Shown: positions 1 to 9,588, counted from the first letter of the stretch. The stretch: 64,000 bases of DNA from Cronobacter dublinensis subsp. dublinensis LMG 23823 (GCF_001277235.1 NZ_CP012266.1:1054001-1118000); one strand, 5' to 3'. Made by a program: numbers and translations. The notes: generated by a model from the letters alone, not told the origin.

Positions 1-560
1 TGTCGCGCGAGGAAGCGCTGGCGGATTACGGCGTTTCTGGCGACGAAGAGACGCTTATCACCATGCTGAGCGACGGCGAAAAAGCGACGGTATCGAAAGC
101 CAAAACCGAAAGGGCGCTGCAAAGCGTTATCGAAGTGCTCGATAACCAGGGTTATGACGTCATTTTACTGATGAGCACGCAGCGCTTTTCTGGTCTGCGT
201 GCGCGCAATGCGATGCTGCTGGAGCCGGATCGCATCATTCCGCCGCTGGTGGCGTCGATTGTCGACGGGCATCAGGTCGGCATCATTTTGCCTGTCCCGG
301 AGTTAATGCCAGCGCAGGCCCGGAAGTGGCAGGTGCTTGAAAACCCGCCGCACTATTCGCTGGCGAATCCCTTTTACGGCACGGAAGATGAGTTGATTGG
401 CGCGGGGCGCGATCTGCTGGCGCAAGGGGCGGATGTTCTGCTGCTCGACTGCCTCGGTTTCCATCAAAAACACCGCGATTTGCTGCAAAAGGCGCTGGAT
501 GTGCCGGTGCTCCTCAGCAATGTGCTGGTGGCGCGGCTTGCCTCCGAACTCCTTGTCTGA
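1..560 (+). CDS. aroM: AroM family protein (5' end outside window)
   Basis: The reading frame is open from base 3 and ends in TGA at 558-560, so the start codon lies left of the window; about 185 of roughly 225 residues are visible. The visible part matches E. coli AroM along its length, including the blocks DNQGYDVILLMST, LLLDCLGFHQ and the C-terminal VPVLLSNVLVARLASELL. AroM is a conserved protein of unknown function, named for its link to the shikimate-kinase gene aroL in the TyrR regulon. A Met at 63 is internal, because homology continues upstream of it. The next gene downstream is ppnP, 83 bp away. Confidence 0.93.
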   Translation, partial: SREEALADYGVSGDEETLITMLSDGEKATVSKAKTERALQSVIEVLDNQGYDVILLMSTQRFSGLRARNAMLLEPDRIIPPLVASIVDGHQVGIILPVPELMPAQARKWQVLENPPHYSLANPFYGTEDELIGAGRDLLAQGADVLLLDCLGFHQKHRDLLQKALDVPVLLSNVLVARLASELLV

Positions 561-643
561 GCGGGCGTCACAATTTACGTGACAGCCCTCAGGCTGGCCC
601 TCTATATTGTTTTTCCAACCATTTTTTCGATAAGGGCCTGCTT

Positions 644-928
644 ATGCTTCAGAGTAATGACTACTTCTCCGGTAAAGTGAAATCTATCGGCTTCACCAGC
701 AGCAGCACAGGCCGCGCCAGTGTGGGCGTGATGGCGGAGGGCGAGTACACGTTTGGTACCGCGCAGCCGGAAGAGATGACGGTGATTAGCGGCGCGCTGA
801 ACGTGCTGCTGCCGGGCGAAACCGAATGGAAAACGTATGAGGCGGGGCAGGTATTTCACGTGCCGGGACACAGCGAATTTCATTTGCAGGTGGCTGAGCC
901 GACGTCGTATCTCTGCCGTTACCTGTAA
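644..928 (+). CDS. ppnP: Pyrimidine/purine nucleoside phosphorylase PpnP
   Basis: This 94-residue single-domain cupin has the length and sequence of E. coli PpnP (formerly YaiE). The family phosphorolyses a wide range of nucleosides to free base and ribose-1-phosphate in the cytoplasm. The conserved GALNVLLPGETEWKTYEAGQ and FHVPGHSEFHLQV stretches form the small beta-barrel. It stands alone and converges with rdgC. The 33-bp gap holds a short GC hairpin (CGCCCC at 935-940 with GGGGCG at 945-950) that has no T-run, so it is not a convincing terminator. Confidence 0.95.
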   Translation: MLQSNDYFSGKVKSIGFTSSSTGRASVGVMAEGEYTFGTAQPEEMTVISGALNVLLPGETEWKTYEAGQVFHVPGHSEFHLQVAEPTSYLCRYL

Positions 929-961
929 TGGCGCCGCCCCGGACGGGGCGACGCGAATGCA

Positions 962-1873
962 TCAGCGTTGGGCTTCGCCGCCCAGCGCTTCCACTAAGTT
1001 CTGGATAAGCGCCGCCAGTTCGCCGGTCATCAGCGTGAAATCGGCGTCAAAGCGCTGTGCCACATCTTCACGCGCGATGTCGTCGTTCTGATCGCGCAGT
1101 TCATCGGCGAATTTCAGGCGCTTGAGCGAGCCGTCGTCGCACAGCATAAACTGCACGCGCTGCTGCCAGTCGAGCGCCAGTTTGGTGACCACTTTGCCCG
1201 CTTCGATATGCACCGCGATTTCATCGCTGACCAGCTCCTGCTTTTTACAGCGGATCACGCCGCCGTCTTCGAGGATAGCCTTAAGCTCCGCTTCGTCGAG
1301 CAGCTGAAAACCCTGCGGCACGTTGTTCGCGCGCACCCACTCGGTGAGCGTCAGCTCAATCGGGTTTTCCAGCGTCAGCGGTACGACCGGCAGCGAGCCG
1401 AGGCTTTTGCGCAGCAGCGCCAGCGTGTCTTCCGCTTTTTTGGCGCTGGCGCAGTCCACCACGATAAGCCCGCTGGCGGTGTCTATCCACATCATCGTCT
1501 GGCTGAAGCGGCTGAACGCGCGCGGCAGCAGCGAGTGCAGCACTTCATCTTTCAGCGAATCTTTTTCCGTCTTTTTCAGCTTGCGGCCCTGGTCGGCCTC
1601 CAGACGGGCGATTTTCGCCTCCAGCGCCTGTTTAATTACCGGCGTCGGCAGAATTTTCTCTTCTTTGCGCGCGCAAATGACAATCTGACCGTTGGCGACA
1701 TGAGTCAGCGCGTCGCTGCCGCCGCCGATTGGCGGGACCCAGCCGGTTTTCGCCATATCCTGGCTGCCGCACGGGGTGAAGGTAAACGCCGCTAACTGCT
1801 TTTCCATCTCATCGGCACGCAGCGCCGCGTCGCGGTTTAAACGGTAAACCATTAAATTTTTGAACCACAGCAT
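962..1873 (-). CDS. rdgC: Recombination-associated protein RdgC
   Basis: The 303-residue product matches RdgC, a ring-shaped dimer that binds DNA without sequence preference and restrains RecA. The ATG at 1873 gives the usual N-terminus MLWFKNLMVYRL and the family length. An in-frame ATG 13 codons upstream (1912) would add residues absent from E. coli RdgC, so I did not use it. Family blocks present include CGSQDMAKTGWVPP, LTHVANGQIVICARKEEKILP and FDADFTLMTGELAALIQNL near the C-terminus. It is divergent from mak. Confidence 0.95.
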   Translation of the reverse strand: MLWFKNLMVYRLNRDAALRADEMEKQLAAFTFTPCGSQDMAKTGWVPPIGGGSDALTHVANGQIVICARKEEKILPTPVIKQALEAKIARLEADQGRKLKKTEKDSLKDEVLHSLLPRAFSRFSQTMMWIDTASGLIVVDCASAKKAEDTLALLRKSLGSLPVVPLTLENPIELTLTEWVRANNVPQGFQLLDEAELKAILEDGGVIRCKKQELVSDEIAVHIEAGKVVTKLALDWQQRVQFMLCDDGSLKRLKFADELRDQNDDIAREDVAQRFDADFTLMTGELAALIQNLVEALGGEAQR

Positions 1874-1999
1874 GTTGATTTCCACGGCCTGGTAGTTAAA
1901 CGCAGCGGGCATGATAACGAATCAGCCGCGGCGTTTCATTGCCTTTCACGGGCAGGTTATCTACTCTCCAGGTAAGTCATTGAATATGAGGAAGCAGAC

Positions 2000-2914
2000 G
2001 TGCGTATTGGGATCGATTTAGGCGGCACCAAAACCGAAGTGATTGCGCTTAGCGACGACGGCGAGCAGCGTTTTCGCCACCGCGTGCCGACGCCGCGCGA
2101 CGATTATGCGCAAACCGTTGAAACTATCGCCGGGCTGGTGGAGATGGCGGAGCAGGCGACCGGCGAGCGCGGCACGGTGGGCGTCGGTATTCCGGGCACG
2201 CTCTCGCCTTACACTGGCGTAGTGAAAAACGCCAACTCCACCTGGCTGAACGGTCAGACGCTGGATAAAGACCTGAGCGCGCGGCTGTCGCGCGAGGTGC
2301 GGCTCGCGAACGACGCCAATTGTTTCGCCGTCTCCGAGGCGGTGGATGGCGCAGCGGCGGGCGCGCAGACCGTGTTCGCGGTGATCATCGGCACCGGCTG
2401 CGGCTCCGGGATTGCGCTGGGCGGTCAAAGCCATATCGGCGCCAACGGCAACGCGGGCGAGTGGGGCCATAACCCGCTGCCGTGGATGGATGAAGATGAG
2501 CTGCGCTATCGCGACGAGGTGCCGTGCTACTGCGGCAAGCAGGGCTGTATCGAAACCTTCATCTCCGGCACGGGCTTTGCGACCGACTACCATCGCCTGA
2601 GCGGTCAGCCGCTGAAGGGCAGCGAAATCATTCGCCTCGTGGACGCGCAGGATGCGCTGGCGGAGCTCGCGCTCAGCCGTTACGAGCTGCGGCTCGCGAA
2701 ATCGCTGGCGCATATCGTCAATATTCTCGACCCGGATGTCATTGTGCTGGGCGGCGGGATGAGCAACGTCGACCGGCTCTATAAAACCGTACCGCCGCTG
2801 ATGAAACACTGGGTGTTTGGCGGCGAGTGCGAAACGCCGGTGCGCAAAGCGGTACACGGCGACTCCAGCGGCGTGCGCGGCGCGGCCTGGCTCTGGCCCG
2901 CGACACGCGCATAA
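2000..2914 (+). CDS. mak: Fructokinase Mak (ROK family)
   Basis: A 304-residue ROK-family sugar kinase that matches E. coli Mak (manno(fructo)kinase), which phosphorylates fructose and mannose with ATP. It has the N-terminal phosphate loop IGIDLGGTKTEV, the ROK motif around residues 140-190 with EWGHNPLPW, and the zinc-binding CYCGKQGCIE motif. The start is GTG at 2000, after a GAGGAAG Shine-Dalgarno-like stretch. In K-12 araJ follows mak; here sbcC follows directly on the other strand, separated by a shared terminator. Confidence 0.95.
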   Translation: MRIGIDLGGTKTEVIALSDDGEQRFRHRVPTPRDDYAQTVETIAGLVEMAEQATGERGTVGVGIPGTLSPYTGVVKNANSTWLNGQTLDKDLSARLSREVRLANDANCFAVSEAVDGAAAGAQTVFAVIIGTGCGSGIALGGQSHIGANGNAGEWGHNPLPWMDEDELRYRDEVPCYCGKQGCIETFISGTGFATDYHRLSGQPLKGSEIIRLVDAQDALAELALSRYELRLAKSLAHIVNILDPDVIVLGGGMSNVDRLYKTVPPLMKHWVFGGECETPVRKAVHGDSSGVRGAAWLWPATRA

Positions 2915-2924
2915 GCACAACAAT

Positions 2925-2950
2925 AAAAAAGGGGCGCGATGCCCCTTTTA
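2925..2950. terminator. Bidirectional intrinsic terminator between mak and sbcC
   Basis: The stem GGGGC (2931-2935) pairs with GCCCC (2941-2945) around a GCGAT loop. It is flanked by an A6 run on the left and a T-run on the right, so it can end transcription of both converging genes. It lies 1 bp before the sbcC stop codon. Confidence 0.85.
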
Positions 2951-5900
2951 TCAGTCGACCTGATACTCCCGCGCCAGCCGGCTCACGCCAAGCCCGTTAA
3001 TCTTACGAACCTTAATCTGCACCGGGATGCGCTCTTTCATCGCCTCGACATGACTGATGACGCCGATGGTTTTGCCGCTGGCGTTCAGCGCGTCGAGGGC
3101 GTCCAGCGCGGTGTCGAGCGTCTGCGCGTCCAGCGTGCCGAAGCCCTCATCAAGGAACAGCGAATCGATGCGGGTTTTATGGCTCACCAGATCCGAGAGC
3201 GCCAGCGCCAGGGCCAGGCTCACCAGGAAACTCTCGCCGCCGGAGAGTGTGCGGGTGTCGCGCACCGCGTCCGCCTGCCAGGTATCGACCACTTCAAGCT
3301 CCAGGTCTTCGCTCAGCTTGCGCTTAAGCAGATAACGGCCATGCAGGCGCGTCAGCTGATTGTTGGCGAGCCACACCAGATTATCGAGCGTAAGCCCCTG
3401 GGCGAATTTACGGAACTTGTCGCCTTTCTGGGAACCGACCAGGTGGTTGAGCTGGCCCCACTCGTCGGCCTCGCGGCGTGCCGCGTCGATATGAGCCAGC
3501 AGCGATGTCAGGCGCGCGCGGTTCTCTTCATCCTGACGCAGCTGCTGGCGCAGCTCGCCCTGCCGCGTGGTGTTATCGCGCAATTGCTCCGCGATAAGCG
3601 CCAGCGCCGCTTCGCTCTGGCGCGCGTCGACGGCGTCATCAAGTGTTGCCGGGCGGGCGTTGAGATGGCTCTCCAGCGCCTGTTGCGCCTGCGCCAGCAG
3701 CGTCTGCTGCGCCTCGCGCTCGCGCGTCAGCCGCTGCTGTAACGCCTCCAGCTGACGCAGCGTCGCGTCGTCCAGCAGGGCGGCGAGAAACGCCGCTTTA
3801 TCGGCAAACTGGCTCGCGGCCAGCGCCTCATCGAAGGCGCGCAGGGCGGCCTGATGGCGCGTGCGTTCCTGTTCAAGCTGCGCGCCGAGCGTCTGCCACT
3901 GGGCTTCCAGCGACAGACAGAGCGTGTGGGCCTGCTGGCCCGCGCGCGGCAGGTCATCCACCGGCAGGGCGGCGGCGGGCGCGTCGCCCTCCTGCGGCAG
4001 CAGGGCGAGGAGATTTTCGCAGGCCGCGAGCTGCTCGCGCAGGCGCTGCTGGTGCTCGTGCTGCTGCTGCCAGCGCTGCGCTTCTTCTTCACGCGCGGCG
4101 AACCATGGCGCCGGGTCGTTATCGTCCGGCGCGGTGAGCGAGAACGCCGCCAGCTGGGCGCGAAGCGCCGCCTGCTGGGCCTGATACGCGTCCTCAAGCG
4201 CGGCGCGCTGACGCTGCGCGCTGTGGAGGGCGTCATCCAGCGTCTGGCGTTCGCGCAGCAGATGCAGCTGCTGCTCGCGCTGTGTCTGTTCATCAAGCCA
4301 CGGGTTGATATCGTCGCCCGGCGCCGCGTTGAGTGCGGCGGCGGCGCAGAGCGTCTGCCACTGAGAGGTGAGCGCTTGCTCTTCTTCCAGCAGGCTTGTC
4401 GCTTCGCTTTCCTGCTGCTGGCGCTGTTTTACCAGCGCGTCGAGCTGACCGCGCAGCGCTGCGCCCTCGGCGCCGAGCTGCTCTTTTTCCTGCTCCAGCT
4501 GCGTGAGACGCAGGCGGCTGGCGTCGGGCTTCAGCGCCTGATACGCCTCCACCGCCGGATGTTCGGTCGCGCCGCAGAGCGGGCAGGGGCTGCCAGGTTG
4601 CAGGCGCGCGCGCGCGTCGACCAGGTTTGCTATCTGCTGCTCCAGCTCGCACACCGCTTTCGCGCGGGTCACTTCATCCTGTTTGGTTTTGTAATCCTGG
4701 CGTTTTTGCGCAAGCTGCTGCTCCAGCTGCTGGATTTGCGTTTGCAGCGCGGCGCTGGTTTCCTGCTGGCGCGCTTTACGGCGGGTGAGTGGCGCAAAGG
4801 CGGCCTGAAGCGTCGCCAGCTGCTGGCGCAGCGGGCGCTGTTCATTGAGCGTTGCGAGCGCGCGGGCGGCGTCTTCTGGCGAGAGCGCAAGCCCGGTCTG
4901 CGCCAGCGCGTCGCGCTTGCGCCGGGTGGCCGCGATGCTGTCGTTGAGCGCCTGTAACTGCTGGCTGTCGCGTTTTTGCTGCGCCAGCACCGCGCGCCAT
5001 CCCGCCAGTTCGCTGCTCCAGAGGCGATAGCGGTCGTGCTCTGTCAGCCAGCGGGCCACCTGGTCGAGCTCATCGCTGCGGGTCTGCGCCTGCTCCGCCG
5101 CCGCCTGGCGGATCGCCCGGCGGCGCTGCGCGCTTTCCTGTAAGCGAACGCTCACTTCTTCGTGCTGACGTCGGGTGGCGGCAAGCGAGGTCTCCAGCTC
5201 CTGACAGCGCAGCCAGGCCGGACGCAGTTTTTCCGCTGGCAGCGCCGCCTCCAGCCGGGCGAGCTGCGGGGCGGCGTCCTGTAACGCCTGTTCCGCCTGT
5301 GCCGTACCCCGGCGGGCCGCCTCAAGCGCGGCGGCGAGCGCGCCGCGCTGGGTCAGCCACAGGTGCTGCTGCTGTAACTGACGCTGCTGCGCCAGCTGCG
5401 TTTTTTCATCGTCAGTGAGCGCCTGCAAACCTGTCGTCAGGCTTTCGCGTTGTGCCTCGTCCAGTAGCGTGACGCCCTGCGCCTGAGATTCCAGCTTCTC
5501 AAGCTGGCTGCGGGCCTCTTTATGCTGCTCGAAGATGCGCGCCGAGACCTGGCCGTAAATTTCAGTGCCGGTCAGTTCTTCTAACAGTTCGGCACGCGCT
5601 CTGGCCTCGGCGTTGAGAAACGCGGCGAACTGCCCCTGCGAGAGCATCATCGAGCGGGTAAAGCGGTCGTAATCGAGCCCGGTGAGCGCGGCGATGCGAT
5701 CGAGTTTGTCTTTGATTTTATCGGCGATGATTTTGCCGTCGTCGCAGCGCGCAAGCTCCACGCGCGGGGCTTGCAGATTGCCGTCCGGCTGGCCGCGGGC
5801 GCGGCTCTGGCTCCAGAAGGCGCGCCAGGCGACGCCTTTGACTTCAAATTCTACCTCCGCCAGGCATTCGGCGGTGTCGCGGGTCATTAAGTCGTTCTGG

Positions 5901-6100
5901 CTTTGCGACAGCGCGTTCAGGCGCGGCGTGCGGTGATAGAGCGCGAGGCAGATGGCGTCAAGCAGCGTGGTTTTGCCCGCGCCCGTCGGGCCGGTGATGG
6001 CGAACAGCCCGTTGCTGGCGAACGGCTCGGCGGTAAAGTCGATTTTCCATTCGCCTTTCAGCGAGTTCAGGTTTTTCAGCCGCAGGGTTAAGATTTTCAT
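2951..6100 (-). CDS. sbcC: Exonuclease subunit SbcC
   Basis: At 1049 residues this matches SbcC, the SMC-like ATPase of the SbcCD nuclease that cleaves DNA hairpins and palindromes and trims double-strand ends. It has the N-terminal Walker A GPTGAGKTT, two long Glu/Gln/Ala-rich coiled-coil arms, the zinc-hook CPLC near residue 505 between the arms, and a C-terminal ABC signature LSGGESFLVSLALALALS followed by Walker B LFLDEGFGTLD. The ATG overlaps the end of sbcD by 4 bp, so the two genes are translationally coupled. Confidence 0.97.
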   Translation of the reverse strand: MKILTLRLKNLNSLKGEWKIDFTAEPFASNGLFAITGPTGAGKTTLLDAICLALYHRTPRLNALSQSQNDLMTRDTAECLAEVEFEVKGVAWRAFWSQSRARGQPDGNLQAPRVELARCDDGKIIADKIKDKLDRIAALTGLDYDRFTRSMMLSQGQFAAFLNAEARARAELLEELTGTEIYGQVSARIFEQHKEARSQLEKLESQAQGVTLLDEAQRESLTTGLQALTDDEKTQLAQQRQLQQQHLWLTQRGALAAALEAARRGTAQAEQALQDAAPQLARLEAALPAEKLRPAWLRCQELETSLAATRRQHEEVSVRLQESAQRRRAIRQAAAEQAQTRSDELDQVARWLTEHDRYRLWSSELAGWRAVLAQQKRDSQQLQALNDSIAATRRKRDALAQTGLALSPEDAARALATLNEQRPLRQQLATLQAAFAPLTRRKARQQETSAALQTQIQQLEQQLAQKRQDYKTKQDEVTRAKAVCELEQQIANLVDARARLQPGSPCPLCGATEHPAVEAYQALKPDASRLRLTQLEQEKEQLGAEGAALRGQLDALVKQRQQQESEATSLLEEEQALTSQWQTLCAAAALNAAPGDDINPWLDEQTQREQQLHLLRERQTLDDALHSAQRQRAALEDAYQAQQAALRAQLAAFSLTAPDDNDPAPWFAAREEEAQRWQQQHEHQQRLREQLAACENLLALLPQEGDAPAAALPVDDLPRAGQQAHTLCLSLEAQWQTLGAQLEQERTRHQAALRAFDEALAASQFADKAAFLAALLDDATLRQLEALQQRLTREREAQQTLLAQAQQALESHLNARPATLDDAVDARQSEAALALIAEQLRDNTTRQGELRQQLRQDEENRARLTSLLAHIDAARREADEWGQLNHLVGSQKGDKFRKFAQGLTLDNLVWLANNQLTRLHGRYLLKRKLSEDLELEVVDTWQADAVRDTRTLSGGESFLVSLALALALSDLVSHKTRIDSLFLDEGFGTLDAQTLDTALDALDALNASGKTIGVISHVEAMKERIPVQIKVRKINGLGVSRLAREYQVD

Positions 6101-7311
6101 GCGTCGTCCTCCTCGTGCAGGCTCTCCAGCGTGCGGGCGAACAGCGTGCGCAGCCGCGCCCGCTCGGGTTCCTCCAGCGCCTCCAGCTCCAGACGGCGCT
6201 CAAATACTTCTTCGACGCCAAGCTCGCTTAAGGTTTCGGTGCTGAGCGTGCCGAGCGCGCGCTCGCGCATTTCGCGGCTGCGGCGCAGCAGGACGACTTC
6301 CACCGGCAGGCTTTCGGTAATCTGGCTTATCTGACGGTGCATGTCGTGCAGGAACTCGCTGGTGTCGATTTCGATATCGAGCCAGACTTTGGGCTCATCC
6401 GGCGCGTCGCGCCACTGTTCGAGCTGCGCGGTGATGGATTCCAGGCTGCCTTTTAACACCGCGAGCGGCTGACTGACCGGCACCGGGAGCGCCGTGACGT
6501 CGTGCAATTTGCCGTCAGCGAACTCCACCAGAAACACGCTTTTCTCTTTGCCGGTTTCATCAAAGCTCAGCGCAATCGGTGAGCCGCTGTAGCGGATGTG
6601 CTCGCAGCCCGCCACTTTCTGGGCGCGGTGGATATGGCCAAGCGCAATGTAATCGGCGGGTGGAAAACGGTCCGCCGGGAAAGCGTCAAGCGTGCCTATA
6701 TAGATGTCGCGTACCGCGTCACTTTTGGTCACGCCAACGGTAGTGAGATGGCCGGTGGCGATAATCGGCAAATTACGCTCGCCGCGAAGCGCGCAGGCGG
6801 CCTCATAGCTCTGCTGGTAGTGCTGGCTGATGGCCTCCAGCAACTGCTGCTGTTTTTCGCGCCCCGACTGCCCGCTGAGGCTTCGCAGCACATCGCGCGG
6901 GCGCAGGAACGGAATGGGGCAGAGCACCGCGCCGGGCTCGCCGTCGCGGCGGTATAATAATGTGGCCTGGCTTTCCGGCGTGAGCTGCGCGCTGGCGATC
7001 ACCTGCGTATTGAGACAGGCGAGCAGCTCGCGGGATTCATTGAGCGTCGCGACCGAGTCGTGGTTGCCGCCAAGCACGATAAGCGGGCACTGCGCCGCCT
7101 GCAGTTTGACCACAAATCTGTTGTAGAGCTCGCGCGCATAACTTGGCGGCGCGCCGGTATCGAAGATATCGCCCGCGACGATAATCGCGTCCACCTGATG
7201 CGCGATGGCCGCGCCGAGCAGCCAGTCGAGAAAGGCTTCATGTTCAGCCGCGCGGCTTTTGGCATAAAAATTTTGACCAAGATGCCAGTCTGAGGTATGC
7301 AGAATACGCAT
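6097..7311 (-). CDS. sbcD: Exonuclease subunit SbcD
   Basis: The 404-residue Mre11-type phosphoesterase is the nuclease subunit of SbcCD and needs Mn2+. The metal-binding motifs are all present in the N-terminal 200 residues: SDWHLGQ, AGDIFDTGAP, GGNHDS, ATGHLT and GHIHRAQ. It is the first gene of the sbcDC operon, divergent from phoB; the 198-bp gap between them must hold both promoters. Confidence 0.97.
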   Translation of the reverse strand: MRILHTSDWHLGQNFYAKSRAAEHEAFLDWLLGAAIAHQVDAIIVAGDIFDTGAPPSYARELYNRFVVKLQAAQCPLIVLGGNHDSVATLNESRELLACLNTQVIASAQLTPESQATLLYRRDGEPGAVLCPIPFLRPRDVLRSLSGQSGREKQQQLLEAISQHYQQSYEAACALRGERNLPIIATGHLTTVGVTKSDAVRDIYIGTLDAFPADRFPPADYIALGHIHRAQKVAGCEHIRYSGSPIALSFDETGKEKSVFLVEFADGKLHDVTALPVPVSQPLAVLKGSLESITAQLEQWRDAPDEPKVWLDIEIDTSEFLHDMHRQISQITESLPVEVVLLRRSREMRERALGTLSTETLSELGVEEVFERRLELEALEEPERARLRTLFARTLESLHEEDDA

Positions 7312-7412
7312 GGGATGCCCTGTGGCTAAAAAGCGAGAAGGGGATTATAAACATCCGGTACGGCGGGTGTCCTGTTTCGTCGCGCCGCGTGGTTTTTTCG
7401 CCTGCGCTGACA

Positions 7413-7465
7413 GGTCATCTTACGGTCATCTTTTTCATAAATCTGTCATAAATCTGACGCATAAT
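7413..7465 (+). promoter_or_regulatory. phoB promoter with Pho box
   Basis: Three 11-bp-spaced units TTTTCAT (7432-7438), CTGTCAT (7443-7449) and CTGACGC (7454-7460), joined by AAAT, form a Pho box like that of E. coli phoB. A -10 hexamer CATAAT overlaps its right end (7460-7465); the Pho box replaces a -35. Two further GGTCATC copies, also 11 bp apart (7413-7419 and 7424-7430), lie just upstream. PhoB would activate its own operon here under phosphate limitation. Confidence 0.85.
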
Positions 7466-7509
7466 GGCGCCGCATAACATACTGTTTACTTTATTTAACA
7501 GGGCGAATC

Positions 7510-8199
7510 ATGGCGAGACGTATTCTGGTCGTTGAAGATGAAGCACCTATCCGCGAGATGGTGTGCTTCGTACTGGAACAAAACGGTTTCCAGCCGGTGG
7601 AAGCGGAAGATTATGACAGTGCGGTGAACCAACTCAATGAGCCCTGGCCGGATCTGATTTTGCTGGACTGGATGCTGCCTGGCGGATCGGGGATCCAGTT
7701 TATTAAACATATCAAGCGTGAAGCGTTGACCCGCGAGATCCCGGTGGTGATGCTGACGGCGCGCGGCGAAGAAGAAGATCGCGTGCGCGGCCTGGAAACG
7801 GGCGCGGATGATTACATTACCAAGCCGTTTTCCCCGAAAGAGCTGGTGGCGCGTATTAAAGCTGTCATGCGGCGCATTTCACCGATGGCGGTAGATGAAG
7901 TCATTGAAATGCAGGGCTTAAGCCTCGATCCGTCATCACATCGCGTGATGACCGGCGAAAATCCCCTCGATATGGGGCCGACCGAATTCAAACTGTTACA
8001 CTTCTTTATGACACACCCGGAGCGCGTATACAGCCGCGAACAGCTGCTGAACCACGTCTGGGGCACCAATGTGTATGTGGAGGATCGCACCGTCGATGTG
8101 CATATTCGCCGCCTTCGCAAGGCGCTGGAACATAGCGGTCATGACAGAATGGTACAAACGGTGCGCGGCACGGGTTATCGGTTCTCGACGCGTTTTTAA
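7510..8199 (+). CDS. phoB: Phosphate regulon response regulator PhoB
   Basis: The 229-residue OmpR-type regulator has an N-terminal receiver domain with acidic pocket E9/D10, phospho-acceptor D53 (LLDWMLPG) and the TKPF lysine. A C-terminal winged-helix domain follows from about residue 125, with TVDVHIRRLRKALE in the recognition region. It activates phosphate-starvation genes after phosphorylation by PhoR. The sequence is nearly the same as E. coli PhoB and of equal length. phoR follows 22 bp downstream in the same operon. Confidence 0.98.
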   Translation: MARRILVVEDEAPIREMVCFVLEQNGFQPVEAEDYDSAVNQLNEPWPDLILLDWMLPGGSGIQFIKHIKREALTREIPVVMLTARGEEEDRVRGLETGADDYITKPFSPKELVARIKAVMRRISPMAVDEVIEMQGLSLDPSSHRVMTGENPLDMGPTEFKLLHFFMTHPERVYSREQLLNHVWGTNVYVEDRTVDVHIRRLRKALEHSGHDRMVQTVRGTGYRFSTRF

Positions 8200-8221
8200 A
8201 CCCAAAACAGGAGTGTGACGC

Positions 8222-9535
8222 GTGCTGGAACGGCTGTCATGGAAAAGACTGGTGCTGGAGCTGATGCTCTGCTGTATCCCGGCGCTGGTTCTCGGGGCGA
8301 TATTCGGCTATCTGGCATGGTTTTTACTGGCGGCGGTGACCGGATTGCTTATCTGGCATTTCTGGAATCTGCTGCGGCTCTCCTGGTGGCTGTGGGTGGA
8401 TCGCAGCATGACGCCGCCGCCCGGCAGCGGCAGCTGGGAGCCGCTGCTCTACGGCCTGCACCAGATGCAGTTGCGCAATAAAAAGCGCCGTCGCGAACTG
8501 GGCAATCTTATCAAACGCTTTCGCAGCGGCGCGGAATCGCTGCCTGACGCCGTGGTGCTGACCACAGAAGAGGGCGTCATCTTCTGGTGTAACGGCCTTG
8601 CGCAACAGCTGCTTGGCCTGCGCTGGCCCGACGATAACGGGCAGAATATCCTTAACCTGCTGCGCTACCCCGAGTTCACCAGCTACCTGCGCGGGCAGGC
8701 GTTTAACCGCCCGCTGCATCTGGTGCTCAATAACGGGCGGCATCTGGAGTTCCGCGTGATGCCCTACAGCGAAGATCAGCTGCTGATGGTAGCGCGCGAC
8801 GTGACGCAGATGCATCAGCTCGAAGGCGCGCGGCGCAACTTCTTCGCCAACGTCAGCCATGAGTTGCGCACGCCGCTCACCGTATTGCAGGGCTATCTTG
8901 AGATGATGCATGAGCAGGTGCTCGAAGGGCCGCTTCGCGAGAAAGCGCTGCATACCATGCGCGAGCAAACCTACCGGATGGAAGGGCTGGTGAAACAGCT
9001 GCTGACGCTCTCGAAAATCGAGGCGGCGCCCGCGATGCAGCTTAACGAAACCATCGACGTGCCGATGATGCTGCGGGTGGTGGAGCGCGAAGCGCAGACG
9101 CTGAGCCAGCAGAAGCACACCTTTACCTTCGAAGTAGACTCGCAGCTTAAAGTGCTCGGCAATGATGAGCAGTTGCGCAGCGCGATTTCCAACCTCGTGT
9201 ATAACGCGGTCAACCATACGCCGGCGGGCACGCATATCACGGTACGCTGGGAACATGTGGCTCACGGCGCGCGCTTTAGCGTGGCGGATACCGGGCCTGG
9301 GATCGCCGCGGAGCATATTCCGCGCCTGACCGAGCGGTTCTACCGGGTGGATAAGGCGCGCTCGCGCCAGACCGGCGGCAGCGGACTCGGGCTCGCGATT
9401 GTGAAACATGCGCTGACGCACCACGACGCGCGTCTTGAGATAGAAAGCACGCCCGGTAAAGGAACGACGTTTTCGTTTCTGCTGCCGGAAAGACTCATTG
9501 CTGCCGCGCCTGCCAGCGCCGATTCTGCGCTGTAG
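8222..9535 (+). CDS. phoR: Phosphate regulon sensor kinase PhoR
   Basis: This 437-residue inner-membrane histidine kinase starts with GTG. It has two N-terminal membrane helices (about residues 10-50), a charged linker, a PAS domain (about 95-190), the phospho-acceptor H213 in VSHELRTPL, and a catalytic ATPase domain with N-box NLVYNAVNH, G1 DTGPGI and G2 GGSGLGLAI. It phosphorylates PhoB when phosphate is low, and receives the signal through PhoU and the Pst transporter. It is about 6 residues longer than the E. coli protein, at the C-terminus. Confidence 0.97.
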   Translation: MLERLSWKRLVLELMLCCIPALVLGAIFGYLAWFLLAAVTGLLIWHFWNLLRLSWWLWVDRSMTPPPGSGSWEPLLYGLHQMQLRNKKRRRELGNLIKRFRSGAESLPDAVVLTTEEGVIFWCNGLAQQLLGLRWPDDNGQNILNLLRYPEFTSYLRGQAFNRPLHLVLNNGRHLEFRVMPYSEDQLLMVARDVTQMHQLEGARRNFFANVSHELRTPLTVLQGYLEMMHEQVLEGPLREKALHTMREQTYRMEGLVKQLLTLSKIEAAPAMQLNETIDVPMMLRVVEREAQTLSQQKHTFTFEVDSQLKVLGNDEQLRSAISNLVYNAVNHTPAGTHITVRWEHVAHGARFSVADTGPGIAAEHIPRLTERFYRVDKARSRQTGGSGLGLAIVKHALTHHDARLEIESTPGKGTTFSFLLPERLIAAAPASADSAL

Positions 9536-9556
9536 CTTGTAACGTCTGCTTTCCAG

Positions 9557-9588
9557 GGCCAGCCATAAGCTGGCCTTATTCATTTTTT
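9557..9588 (+). terminator. Intrinsic terminator after phoR
   Basis: A 7-bp perfect stem, GGCCAGC (9557-9563) with GCTGGCC (9569-9575), encloses a CATAA loop and is followed by TTATTCATTTTTT. It would end the phoBR transcript 20 bp past the phoR stop. Confidence 0.8.
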
